A stretch of DNA of 58,575 nucleotides from DATAMF01 sp964472565. GTDB taxonomy: Bacteria > Chloroflexota > Anaerolineae > Aggregatilineales > Aggregatilineaceae. Where the stretch lies: assembly GCA_964472565.1 (NCBI GenBank), contig CAYYNB010000016.1:1-58575 (forward strand), written 5' to 3'. Below the pieces are notes generated by a model, which was not told the DNA's origin, did no database searches, and saw nothing but the letters and a program-made list of their open reading frames with translations. This document shows, one piece after another, positions 49,662 through 58,012 of this stretch (position 1 is the first letter of the stretch; every line of letters begins with the position of its first letter). Both the position numbers and the translations under genes were made by a program.

Positions 49662-49875
49662 TCGATTTAATGTGAATCCCCTGCGATTTAGCCTGAATCG
49701 GGACGCATTCAGGCTAAATCTCGCCCCACATTATCCCCATTAAGCCTTAATTTATCCCACATAAGGCTGAATGATTCAGGCTGAATTGACCCAATTCTAA
49801 CCTACAGCGCGTTAGGAAAAGGTTGCTGCGCGGAATCACCTTTTTGTGTTAAACGGGTCTGTTAGCAGTGGGTGT
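49662..49875. other. Intergenic region with no gene, mltG to alaS
   Basis: This roughly 215-base stretch between mltG and the alaS terminator holds repeated CAGGCTRAAT-type sites and the perfect hairpin. I see no open reading frame, tRNA or promoter in it beyond these structures. Confidence 0.6.
49685..49720. repeat. Perfect 14-bp hairpin, structured element copy 2
   Basis: GATTTAGCCTGAAT (49685-49698) and ATTCAGGCTAAATC (49707-49720) are perfect inverted arms around eight bases. Further TTCAGGCTGAAT-like half-sites lie to 49785, and a reverse-complement ATGTGGGATAAA lies near 49755. The whole region resembles the element at 23411, inverted. Confidence 0.65.
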
Positions 49876-49906
49876 ACAAAAACTGCCCCGGTAGCGTGGG
49901 GCAGTT
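49876..49906 (-). terminator. Rho-independent terminator of alaS
   Basis: AACTGCCCC (49881-49889) pairs perfectly with GGGGCAGTT (49898-49906) around an eight-base loop. On the minus strand a run of T follows (49878-49882). It lies 26 bases past the alaS stop. Confidence 0.85.
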
Positions 49907-49931
49907 CGTGCGTAAAGTCAGGGGGGGCGCG

Positions 49932-52628
49932 CTAGTTCAGCGCTGCTGTGATCAGGTCATGGGCGCGGGCGAGCGCATCGTCCAGCTTGTCGGCATCTTT
50001 GCCGCCCGCCTGCGCGAGATCAGGCCGTCCGCCGCCGCCCCCGCCGACGATCCGGGCGATGTCCTTGATGATGTCGCCCGCCTTGACGCTGCTGGTCAGG
50101 TCTTTGGTCACGGCGGCGACAAGCTGCGGCTTGCCGTTGTCGGCCACCATGCCCAGCACGGCCACGCCCGGCGCGACGGCATCGCGGAACCAGTCGGTCA
50201 TTTCGCGCAGGGTGTCGGGGGTTGTGCCGCTGACCCGGCAGACCATCACGGCCACCTCGCCGTGCATCTCCACCGCCGTATTGAGCAGCTCCTCGAATTC
50301 ATAGCGGGCCAGTTGACGGCGCAGGCGCGCGTTTTCGTGCTGCTGCGCGCGGATTTCGTCTTGCAGCGCGTCGAGGCGTTCCGGCAGCGCGTCCGGCGTG
50401 GTGCCAAGCTGCCCCGCGACAGCGCGCAGTTGGCCCAGCTTGCGGCGGATATAAGCATTCGCGCCGCGCCCGGTGAGCGCTTCCACGCGGCGGATACCCT
50501 GCGCTACGCTGCTTTCGGACGTGATCACGAAGGGGCCGATCACGCCCGTATGCTCGACATGGTTGCCGCCGCACAGTTCATAGCTGTAGCGGTCCTGTTC
50601 CGTCTCCATGATGTTGATCGTGCGGACGCGTTCGCCGTATTTTTCGCCAAAGAGCGCCATCGCGCCCTCGGATTTGGCGCTGTCCAGGTCTTTCCAGGTG
50701 GCGATCACGGGCATGTCGGCCAGAATCGCTGCGTTGATGCGGTGGGTGATCTCGTCCAGTTCCTCGTCAGTGATCGGCTGGTCGTGGCTGAAGTCGAAGC
50801 GCAGCCGATCCGGCGCGACAAGCGATCCGCGCTGCTGGACATGCGTGCCCAGCACGGCGCGAAGCTGCGCATGGAGCAGGTGAGTCGCGGTGTGGTTGCG
50901 GATCACATCCAGGCGGCGTTCAGCATCGACTTCAGCCCAGCACGGTGTTCCCACGTTCGGCTGGCCCTCGACCACTTCGCCGCTGTGGACGATCAGGCCG
51001 CCGATGGGCTGGCGCGCATCTTCCACATCGACGGTCCAGCCGTCGCCCTCAATTGCACCCGTATCGCTGACCTGACCGCCTGCTTCGACGTAGAAGGGCG
51101 TTTTTTCCAGCACGATTTCCACTTGTTCGCCCACGCTGGCGCTTTCGACCATTTCACCGTCGCGCAGAATTGCCAGCACGCGCGTTTCGAGGCTCAAGGG
51201 GCCATACTGATCCTGTTGGGCGCGTTCGATGCCCTGTGCGCGCAGGGTGGAAAGCGCTTTGCGGTAGGCTTCGCCCATGTCGATTGTACCGAATGCGCCG
51301 CCTTCGACGCCCCGGCTGACCGCTTCATGATGTTTTTGGGCCGCGCGGAAGCCCGGCTCATCGACGGTGAAGCCGCGTTCCTGGGCGATGTCGCGCGTAA
51401 TTTCGAGCGGCAGACCTTTTTCCGCGTGCAGCCGGAAGGCCTGATCGCCGGGGAGTTCGCCGCCTGCGGGCTGCGCCGCCAGCATGTCGTCCAGTTCGCC
51501 CAGCGCGCGATCCATCGCACGGCGGAAGCGGATTTCTTCGTTGGTGATCGTGCGGCGGATGGCGTCGCGCTTATCGACCACTTCGGGATAAGCCGAACCC
51601 ATCGTATCGATCACCGCGTCGGTCACGTCGGCCAGGAAGGGCTGTTCAAAGCCGAGCTTGGTGCCAAAACGGACCGCGCGGCGGATGACCATCCGGCAGA
51701 CATAATCGCGCCCGGTTGCGCCTGGACGCACGCCATCCGCGATCAAAAAGGTCGCGGCGCGCATATGATCGGCAATGACGCGGTAGGGCACATAATTGGC
51801 GTCGCGCTGGGCGTCACTGTCGCCCGTAAGCGACTGCACGCGGCGGATGATTGGCATGAACAGATCGGTGTCATAATTGGCAGGGGCATTCTGCACCACG
51901 CTCACGATCCGTTCCAGCCCTGCGCCGGTATCTACGCCGGGGGCGGGCAGCGGTTCGCGGTGGCCATCTTCGAACTGCTGGAACTGCATAAAGACGAGGT
52001 TCCAGATTTCGAGGTAGCGGTCACAGCCGTTATCAAGTTCAAAATGCGGCTTGTCGCCGATTCCGCACGAGCAGAAGCCGGCACCCCAGTCCCAATGGAC
52101 TTCGCTGGTGGGACCGCATGGCCCGACATCGGCCATCTGCCAGAAATTCGTTTTGTCGCCCATGCGGTAAATCTGCGCGGCGGGCACGCCGATTTCGTTC
52201 AGCCAGATGTTATAGGCTTCGTCGTCGGTGTGATGGACCGTGAAAATCAGCCGGTCTACGGGCATATCATAGACGCGGGTCAGCAGATCGTAGGCGTAGC
52301 GGATCGCATCGCGCTTGAAATAATCGCCAAAGCTGAAGTTGCCGAGCATCTCAAAAAACGTGTGGTGGCGCGGTGACGGCCCGACATTTTCAAGATCGTT
52401 GTGTTTGCCGCTGACGCGCATGCATTTCTGGGATGTGGTGGCGCGGGTATAGGGGCGCTTATCCATGCCCAGGAACACGTCCTTAAACTGGACCATGCCC
52501 GCGTTGGTGAACAGCAGAGTCGGATCGTTGCCGGGGACCAGCGACGACGACGCGACACGCTTATGCCCCATTTCTTCAAAGAAGTCCAGGAACGCCTCGC
52601 GCACCTGGGCGCTGGTTAACTTTTTCAT
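49932..52628 (-). CDS. alaS: Alanine--tRNA ligase
   Basis: AlaS charges tRNA-Ala with alanine. The 898-residue protein has an aminoacylation domain with LTSAQVREAFLDFFEEMGHKRVASSSLVPGNDPTLLFTNAGMVQFKDVFLG at the N-terminus. The editing domain has the zinc motif HxxxH in HTATHLLHAQLR and CGGNHVEHTG. The C-terminal DHHA1/C-Ala region is GGGGGGRPDLAQAGGKDADKLDDALARAHDLI, with the glycine loop. No frame break is evident. A large antisense frame over the same DNA (49872-52376, plus strand) is an artefact of GC-rich codons. It has its own terminator and lies upstream of the HNH gene, reading away from it. Confidence 0.96.
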   Translation of the reverse strand: MKKLTSAQVREAFLDFFEEMGHKRVASSSLVPGNDPTLLFTNAGMVQFKDVFLGMDKRPYTRATTSQKCMRVSGKHNDLENVGPSPRHHTFFEMLGNFSFGDYFKRDAIRYAYDLLTRVYDMPVDRLIFTVHHTDDEAYNIWLNEIGVPAAQIYRMGDKTNFWQMADVGPCGPTSEVHWDWGAGFCSCGIGDKPHFELDNGCDRYLEIWNLVFMQFQQFEDGHREPLPAPGVDTGAGLERIVSVVQNAPANYDTDLFMPIIRRVQSLTGDSDAQRDANYVPYRVIADHMRAATFLIADGVRPGATGRDYVCRMVIRRAVRFGTKLGFEQPFLADVTDAVIDTMGSAYPEVVDKRDAIRRTITNEEIRFRRAMDRALGELDDMLAAQPAGGELPGDQAFRLHAEKGLPLEITRDIAQERGFTVDEPGFRAAQKHHEAVSRGVEGGAFGTIDMGEAYRKALSTLRAQGIERAQQDQYGPLSLETRVLAILRDGEMVESASVGEQVEIVLEKTPFYVEAGGQVSDTGAIEGDGWTVDVEDARQPIGGLIVHSGEVVEGQPNVGTPCWAEVDAERRLDVIRNHTATHLLHAQLRAVLGTHVQQRGSLVAPDRLRFDFSHDQPITDEELDEITHRINAAILADMPVIATWKDLDSAKSEGAMALFGEKYGERVRTINIMETEQDRYSYELCGGNHVEHTGVIGPFVITSESSVAQGIRRVEALTGRGANAYIRRKLGQLRAVAGQLGTTPDALPERLDALQDEIRAQQHENARLRRQLARYEFEELLNTAVEMHGEVAVMVCRVSGTTPDTLREMTDWFRDAVAPGVAVLGMVADNGKPQLVAAVTKDLTSSVKAGDIIKDIARIVGGGGGGRPDLAQAGGKDADKLDDALARAHDLITAALN

Positions 52629-52706
52629 GGCTGCCGTATCTTTCTTCTGTGATTTGTCCAGAACGGAGCCATTATAGTAAACGGCGGGGTGGTTGGCAAT
52701 GCTTCT

Positions 52707-53114
52707 TCAGGGATAGCGCTTTAATGCGATCAGGAGTTGGCGTTCAATGACTCTCTCTCGTTTGTTGAGTTGGAGTAATTGGATTGTCACACGGGCTTGA
52801 GGTGTCAGTGGCTCAATGACAGGGCCATTTAAGCGAAAATGTTCAATCCAGTTATCTTTTCGGGGATGAAATAACGGGGTGATTTGTCCGGTTTGCGGAT
52901 CGAGTGAAGTTAGATCGCTGCCTTTGTAGCGATTACACAGGCTGTAACACAGACATAGATTGTCTGGAACAGTTTGTCCGCCGTGTTTCTCCGCATAGAT
53001 ATGATCGATTTCATGTGGCATGTAACTGTCGGATTCGTGAATACGACAGTATTCGCAGTGACCGGAGGCTCTTTCGAATACTAAACGGCGTAAGGCAGGC
53101 GGAATATAGCTCAT
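52707..53114 (-). CDS. HNH endonuclease
   Basis: This 135-residue HNH-fold nuclease has two zinc-type cysteines in CEYC near residue 20. The HNH core is HEIDHIYAEKHGGQTVPDNLCLCYSLCNRYKGSDL (residues about 34-68), with the catalytic His-Ile-Asp region and a second cysteine pair. The C-terminal part is basic and may bind nucleic acid. It overlaps by four bases (ATGA) the preceding 82-residue gene, so they form a two-gene unit. Codon use is lower in GC than surrounding housekeeping genes. It could be a free-standing mobile nuclease or the effector of a small defence or toxin-like module. Confidence 0.85.
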   Translation of the reverse strand: MSYIPPALRRLVFERASGHCEYCRIHESDSYMPHEIDHIYAEKHGGQTVPDNLCLCYSLCNRYKGSDLTSLDPQTGQITPLFHPRKDNWIEHFRLNGPVIEPLTPQARVTIQLLQLNKRERVIERQLLIALKRYP

Positions 53115-53359
53115 TGCTGATCTAAAAGTTGGTGTGCATGTGCCTTCAACATGCGTACAAAGTGCTCAACCTGCTCGAACTCGTCGAGTTCGGCTTGTTC
53201 TTCGCGGCTGAGATGCCCCTGGCGGTTGACTTCTAAAAGGTAAGACACGCGCGCCTGTGTCGTCTCTGAGGGGCGAAATGAGATGATTTGCTCTAAAGTA
53301 GGGGAAGATACCAGGAACGAAAATACTTCCTCATAAATGGGTGATTGGGTAACGGCCAT
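53111..53359 (-). CDS. 82-residue partner of the HNH endonuclease
   Basis: This small acidic, largely helical protein has no recognised name. The core SPTLEQIISFRPSETTQARVSYLLEVNRQGHLSREEQAELDEFEQVEHFVRMLK resembles small proteins I recall next to HNH nucleases in cyanobacteria and Chloroflexi. That is recall, not a search. The ATG has AAGGA upstream and the stop overlaps the HNH start by four bases. A partner, antitoxin-like or regulatory role is plausible but untested. Confidence 0.7.
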   Translation of the reverse strand: MAVTQSPIYEEVFSFLVSSPTLEQIISFRPSETTQARVSYLLEVNRQGHLSREEQAELDEFEQVEHFVRMLKAHAHQLLDQQ

Positions 53360-53391
53360 TGGCTTTTCCTTATCTCGATGCCACTTCTATT

Positions 53392-56199
53392 TTACTGGTA
53401 CCGCAAAATATCCGATACCGTGCGGCGGGCGGCGACCAGTGACGGGTAGAGCGTGGCGGCGGCGGTGAGAAACATCACCCCGACAAAACCCAGGATCACA
53501 GTCAGCGCGGGGAACTGGAAGCGGATCACTTCGCTGAAGGGGACATTTTCGATCAATAGGCGGCTCAAAAAGTAGCTGACCGGTAGGCCGATCAGCCACG
53601 CGATTAGGCCGATGAGCAAGCCTTCGAGCAAAAACTGGCCGAAGATCTGGCGCGAGGTTGCGCCGACGGAGCGCATCACGCCGATTTCGCGCTGGCGCTC
53701 AAAAACGCTGATCAGGGTGATGGTGAGCAGGCCAATCGTGCCGACGAGCGCCATCAGCAGCGAGGCGAACGTCATGAGCATGCCGAGACCGACAATCGTT
53801 TGCGCGATACGATCTGCAAAGCTGAGTTCATTGTTATAGACGGCTACCGGGCGCGCAAAATAGTAGTCGGGATCGGTGGGGTTGGCGAGATTAAAGGAAA
53901 ACGTGCGCGGCGTGATCTGGCGGTAGTCGAAGTTCATCAGCGTCGCCAGATCGGACCAGTAGAGGGCGACGATCAGCAGATCGGGGTTATGCTGTACTTC
54001 TTCCGGGGCGAAGCGCAGCAGCAGGTTACGTTCCGAGGCGCTGGCCTGCACCACGTTGATAATGGGATAAGTGCCCTCCGTTGAGGCGGTGATCGCATCC
54101 AGCGTAGATGTGTCTGCTTTTTCGACGATCAGCATTTCTCCGGCAACTAACCCGGCGGCGGCGGCTAAATCCTCGCTGATGATGAGGCCCGGCGCTGCCG
54201 GATCGTAACCGGGAACCAGATAATCCCCGACGCGCTCATCAATGCCAATCGCCCAGATCATTTGATCGTCCAGAACGGCATCACCATTCTCCGTTTTGAG
54301 GCGAACTTTTTCCCAATAGGCGTTGGGGGTCGGCGCATCTTTAATTTCGCCCACAAACGCCGCCAGATGCTGCCATTCCATAAAGGCCGTTTCGAGCGGA
54401 TATTCGGCAATGCCGATCACTTCAAATTCGCCCGCATGGGTTGGAGTTTCAAGGTGGATGGTATCGCCGACCTGTTTTTCGAAGCGCTCCGCCAGTTTTG
54501 GAGTCAAAACCACGCCGGGGCGGTTTGGATCGTCTTTCCAGTCCGAACCCTCGATAATGACGAGGTTGTCCAGCGCGGTTTGGGTATCGATCCCCGTGAC
54601 GAATAGGCGGTTGTTTTCTTCGTCGGCGGTTTCGGCAGCCGAGCCATCTGTCACCGCAGGATCAGGCCAGTTGAGCCGCAGTTCAATTGCCACGCCGGGT
54701 TGAATCTGCCGGACCGGATCGCTGATCAGAAGGCTCTGCATCAGGTCTTGCATTTCAAGGTGGGTGGGGTCGAGGATCGCTTTGTAATTCAGCCGGTCAC
54801 GCACATCATGAATAACCGAGTTGAGCGTATAAAAAACAGCGAACATCCCCATAAAGGCCGAGACGGCCAGCGTCAGGGTGAGGATGGTGAGCGCTAAGCG
54901 TGCTTTGCGGTGAACAATTTGATTCAAGGCCTGGTGGGCGGTGGCGGGCAGGTGGAGCTTTTTGATCAGCCGGGGGAACAGTCCTTTGCCGTAGACGGCA
55001 TTGATGCCGATGTCTGTCATCGCCTCAATGATCGTGACGTGCGAGGCGTTTAACACGGGCAGCAGCGCCGCCAGAATCGGGATTCCCAATCCCAGCCCCA
55101 AACCCAGGCCAACGGCGCGCAGGGGCGGGGTGGTGTCTTCGAGAATGGTGTTGGCGAGGGGGGCGACTGCTTCGGCGGCGCGCTGCCCCAGCGGAATTCC
55201 TAAGAGCAGGCCGGGAAGTGTGCCAATTACCCCGTAACCGAACGCCATCAACAGATAGATGATAATAATATCGAAGCGGGTCGCCCCCATCGCTTTCATC
55301 GCGCCCATCTGTTGGCGCTGTTCGGCCACAATCGTGCTGACGACATTTGTCACCAGGAAACCCGCCACAATGATCGCTACGACGGCCAGAATCACGAGCA
55401 CCCGGTCAAGCTGGCGCACCCCCACGATAAAGGCATTCTGATCGGGATTATCCAGCAGATAGAATACAATTTTGTAGGGGCTGCTGTTGGTGAGCGTTTT
55501 ACGTACATTGCCCGCTTCCTGGCGCGCGATGCTGAAGTTTTCGAAGCGAACATAAATCGAGCTGTAGCCCGTAAAACCGATAATCTGCTGGGCATCATCG
55601 TAAGCCGCATAAAACGCCGCCTCACCCTGATTGCCGCCGAAATACAGATAAGGCTGGAACACCAGCCCTACAATGCGGTAGCTGTCCAGACCGAGACGGT
55701 TCACGCGCAGTGTGACTAAATCCCCAATGGCGAGATCGTAACGGTCTGCCATCCGCTGTTCGATGGCGATCTCGTGGCGGTTGGCGATAGGGTAGTGGCC
55801 TTGCAGCAGGCGAACGGGTTCAAGATCGATCTGGCGAAACGGATCAGAATAGGCGTAGAGATTCCCCTCGTGCAAGCCGTCGTGATCGGGGAGTTTCCAG
55901 GAGATATTATAAACGGCCTGCCCTTCGACATTGGTGACTCCGGGTTGGTTGGCAAGCGTGGCGAGCAAAGCCTCGTTGTCTACCGGATCGGCGTCATCCG
56001 GCAGATCGAGGTAGATCTGAAGCATCGACATTTCGCCGGGGATAAGGTCTTTTTCAAGCTGGCGGGTAATCAGTTCGCCCGTGGTGGTCAGGACGACGAC
56101 GCCCAACACGCCAATAAACACACTAACCGACACCAGGAATGTTCGCGTTTTGCGGGCTACGATGTCGCGGATAACCTTGCGGAGATGGGTGTTGGACAT
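53392..56199 (-). CDS. ABC transporter permease, FtsX/MacB type, without adjacent ATPase
   Basis: This 935-residue permease has a MacB/FtsX-like N-terminus (KTRTFLVSVSVFIGVLGVVVLTT, about residues 17-40) and an extracytoplasmic domain. A group of three helices follows (about 270-400, with MGAMKAMGATRFDIIIIYLLMA, the FtsX coupling region), then a second extracytoplasmic region. The C-terminal FtsX helices come last (about 800-930, containing the similar REIGVMRSVGATSRQIFGQFL). It would move lipids or peptides or transmit force with an ABC ATPase, but no ATP-binding gene is adjacent. It is divergent from the GbsR/MarR gene, which may control it. Confidence 0.85.
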   Translation of the reverse strand: MSNTHLRKVIRDIVARKTRTFLVSVSVFIGVLGVVVLTTTGELITRQLEKDLIPGEMSMLQIYLDLPDDADPVDNEALLATLANQPGVTNVEGQAVYNISWKLPDHDGLHEGNLYAYSDPFRQIDLEPVRLLQGHYPIANRHEIAIEQRMADRYDLAIGDLVTLRVNRLGLDSYRIVGLVFQPYLYFGGNQGEAAFYAAYDDAQQIIGFTGYSSIYVRFENFSIARQEAGNVRKTLTNSSPYKIVFYLLDNPDQNAFIVGVRQLDRVLVILAVVAIIVAGFLVTNVVSTIVAEQRQQMGAMKAMGATRFDIIIIYLLMAFGYGVIGTLPGLLLGIPLGQRAAEAVAPLANTILEDTTPPLRAVGLGLGLGLGIPILAALLPVLNASHVTIIEAMTDIGINAVYGKGLFPRLIKKLHLPATAHQALNQIVHRKARLALTILTLTLAVSAFMGMFAVFYTLNSVIHDVRDRLNYKAILDPTHLEMQDLMQSLLISDPVRQIQPGVAIELRLNWPDPAVTDGSAAETADEENNRLFVTGIDTQTALDNLVIIEGSDWKDDPNRPGVVLTPKLAERFEKQVGDTIHLETPTHAGEFEVIGIAEYPLETAFMEWQHLAAFVGEIKDAPTPNAYWEKVRLKTENGDAVLDDQMIWAIGIDERVGDYLVPGYDPAAPGLIISEDLAAAAGLVAGEMLIVEKADTSTLDAITASTEGTYPIINVVQASASERNLLLRFAPEEVQHNPDLLIVALYWSDLATLMNFDYRQITPRTFSFNLANPTDPDYYFARPVAVYNNELSFADRIAQTIVGLGMLMTFASLLMALVGTIGLLTITLISVFERQREIGVMRSVGATSRQIFGQFLLEGLLIGLIAWLIGLPVSYFLSRLLIENVPFSEVIRFQFPALTVILGFVGVMFLTAAATLYPSLVAARRTVSDILRYQ

Positions 56200-56372
56200 T
56201 GACGGCGGAAAAAAACCTTTCTGAAATGGTCACATTCATCATTCAATTTTAAGTCCAGAAAGCTTATTTACCAATGGTTTGTTTGACATCAGCCGATTTA
56301 CCGTTCTGTTACTTGCAACGTTTCGACGCCACTGCTACCATTGGATATGTGAAAGGATGTACAGCCCACCCA

Positions 56373-56921
56373 ATGGATAATCCAAATTCAGTACTCGACC
56401 ATGTCAGCACCAACACAATTGAAGGTCTAGGCCAACTGGCGTCCTACTTTGGCTTTAACAAAGTGATGGGGCAGTTGTATGGTGTTCTGATGCTCAGCCC
56501 AGAGCCTTTGAGCCTGGATGATCTGATGGACAAGCTTGGGATTTCCAAAGCCGGTGTCAGCACACATATGCGACAATTAGAGCATATGGGCATTGTGCGC
56601 GAAGTGTGGGTCAAGGATGACCGGCGTAAGTTTTACCGGGCCGAAACCGATCTGTGGCGGATTCTGAGCGGCGTTTTGAGCAGCCGCGAACTGCGCGACG
56701 TGAATCAGGCGCTGCGCGTGCTGGATGAGAATACCTCTCGGCTGCGAACAGCGCTGCCGACCATGACCGAGGTCGAGCAAACGCAGGCGCAGCATTATCT
56801 GACTCAGTTGGATCAACTTCAGGACTTTTTCCGGTTGGCGCAGCTTTTGCTAACCTCGCTGATTCAACAGGCGCAGGAGCAACCCGACATCAGCGATATT
56901 AAACGTATTGATTTTGAGTGA
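56373..56921 (+). CDS. GbsR/MarR-family winged-helix regulator
   Basis: This 182-residue DNA-binding regulator has a helix-turn-helix (PLSLDDLMDKLGISKAGVSTHMRQLEHMGIVREVWVKDDRRKFYRAE, residues about 45-92). An extended helical C-terminus likely dimerises. The GbsR subgroup typically responds to small quaternary-amine or osmotic cues, or to metabolites. I chose ATG 56373 (MDNPNSV); the upstream frame from 56274 has no clear start. The gene is divergent from the FtsX permease, an obvious target. Three CCAATGG-type half-sites lie upstream and near the start. Confidence 0.8.
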   Translation: MDNPNSVLDHVSTNTIEGLGQLASYFGFNKVMGQLYGVLMLSPEPLSLDDLMDKLGISKAGVSTHMRQLEHMGIVREVWVKDDRRKFYRAETDLWRILSGVLSSRELRDVNQALRVLDENTSRLRTALPTMTEVEQTQAQHYLTQLDQLQDFFRLAQLLLTSLIQQAQEQPDISDIKRIDFE

Positions 56922-56923
56922 AA

Positions 56924-56953
56924 TTGGCAGTCCGCGATAAATGATGTTATAAT
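56924..56953 (+). promoter_or_regulatory. Promoter of the polyprenyl synthetase gene
   Basis: TTGGCA (56924-56929) and a perfect TATAAT (56948-56953) are 18 bases apart. The ATG lies 38 bases downstream with TGGAGG as ribosome site. Confidence 0.65.
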
Positions 56954-56991
56954 TCGTTTGAAAAGTTCTGAAAGACACAAATGGAGGCCGA

Positions 56992-57927
56992 ATGGCGATT
57001 GACACCGCACTCCAGGCTGTAGATGAACTCCTTCAGTCTCTCGCCGTCAGCGATGTGTCGCTGTTACAGCAGACAAGCCAACATATTTTGGGGGCGGGCG
57101 GTAAGCGCCTGCGCCCGCGCTTAGTTTTACTGGCATCCGAGGCGGTGGGGGCGCACGACCTCAGTCCGGCGGTTCCATTAGCGGCGGCGGTTGAAATCAT
57201 CCATACGGCTACACTGGTGCATGATGACATCAACGATCATGGGACGCTGCGGCGCGGGCGAGAAACCGTTAACGCCCGGTGGGGCGGGACATTTGCGCTG
57301 CTGACGGGTGATTATTTATTCACAAAAGCCTATCTGCTCATGGCTCCGTATGCGCCAGAACTGAACATGATCCTGGCGAAAGCGGCGATGGAACTGGTGG
57401 AAGGCGAAACGCAGCAGATTCAGGCGGCCAAAGCGGGTACCCTGGACCGGGCGTTATATTTCGAAATTATTGCTAAAAAAACTGCTTCGTTGTTTGTGGC
57501 GGCGACCTCACTGGGCGCGACGGTTGCTCATGCTCCCGAAGCCTGGATCAGCGCGCTCAACCAGTATGCTTATAATCTTGGATTGGCTTTTCAGATCACC
57601 GATGACATTTTGGATCTGGTGGGCGAAGCGGCGCAGATGGGCAAAAATGCGGGGATCGATGTCAGCCAGGGACGCGGATTGGCGGTTGCGATTGAAGGCG
57701 GCAATGGGAAGGCGGCCCCGGCACTAGAGGTACTTGAGACGGCCCCCGGCCCATTTAGAGAAAGCCTGCTGCGCGGGAATGATCTGGATATGGCTGTTGC
57801 CAAAGGGCGCGAAAAGGTACGCGAACTCGCGGCGCTCGCATCTGCCGGGCTGGACGTGCTGCCCCCTTCAGCGGCGCGCGATGAACTCTATGAACTGGTG
57901 CGGCTGGTAGCCGAGCGAGATCACTAA
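56992..57927 (+). CDS. Polyprenyl diphosphate synthase
   Basis: This trans-isoprenyl chain-elongating synthase builds geranylgeranyl- or longer diphosphates for quinones or carotenoids. The first aspartate-rich motif DDIND occurs at about residue 78 (HDDINDHGTLRRG). The second, DDILD, is at about residue 204 (ITDDILDLVGE). The conserved GGKRLRPRLVLL lies near the N-terminus. The 311-residue length is complete. It has its own strong promoter and TGGAGG site. Product chain length depends on residues before the first DDxxD and is not settled here. A terminator separates it from obg. Confidence 0.93.
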   Translation: MAIDTALQAVDELLQSLAVSDVSLLQQTSQHILGAGGKRLRPRLVLLASEAVGAHDLSPAVPLAAAVEIIHTATLVHDDINDHGTLRRGRETVNARWGGTFALLTGDYLFTKAYLLMAPYAPELNMILAKAAMELVEGETQQIQAAKAGTLDRALYFEIIAKKTASLFVAATSLGATVAHAPEAWISALNQYAYNLGLAFQITDDILDLVGEAAQMGKNAGIDVSQGRGLAVAIEGGNGKAAPALEVLETAPGPFRESLLRGNDLDMAVAKGREKVRELAALASAGLDVLPPSAARDELYELVRLVAERDH

Positions 57928-57942
57928 TCTTTAGAGAAATTC

Positions 57943-57970
57943 GAGAGCGTGAGAAGCGCTCTCTTTTTTT
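57943..57970 (+). terminator. Rho-independent terminator after the polyprenyl synthase gene
   Basis: GAGAGCG (57943-57949) pairs with CGCTCTC (57957-57963), loop TGAGAAG, followed by a seven-base T-run. Confidence 0.9.
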
Positions 57971-57976
57971 CGCGTA

Positions 57977-58005
57977 TTGACGCTCCTTCGTGCATGCGTT
58001 AGAGT
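57977..58005 (+). promoter_or_regulatory. Promoter of obg, adjacent to the start codon
   Basis: TTGACG (57977-57982) and TAGAGT (58000-58005) are separated by exactly 17 bases. The ATG at 58013 lies only seven bases past the -10 box and no ribosome site is visible, so obg may be transcribed as a leaderless message. Confidence 0.55.
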
Positions 58006-58012
58006 CCGCGTT

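Noticed and set aside
49872..52376. 834-residue plus-strand reading frame over alaS
   Set aside because: It lies antisense to a complete AlaS, has no ribosome site or known motifs, and is caused by the GC-rich third codon positions of the real gene.
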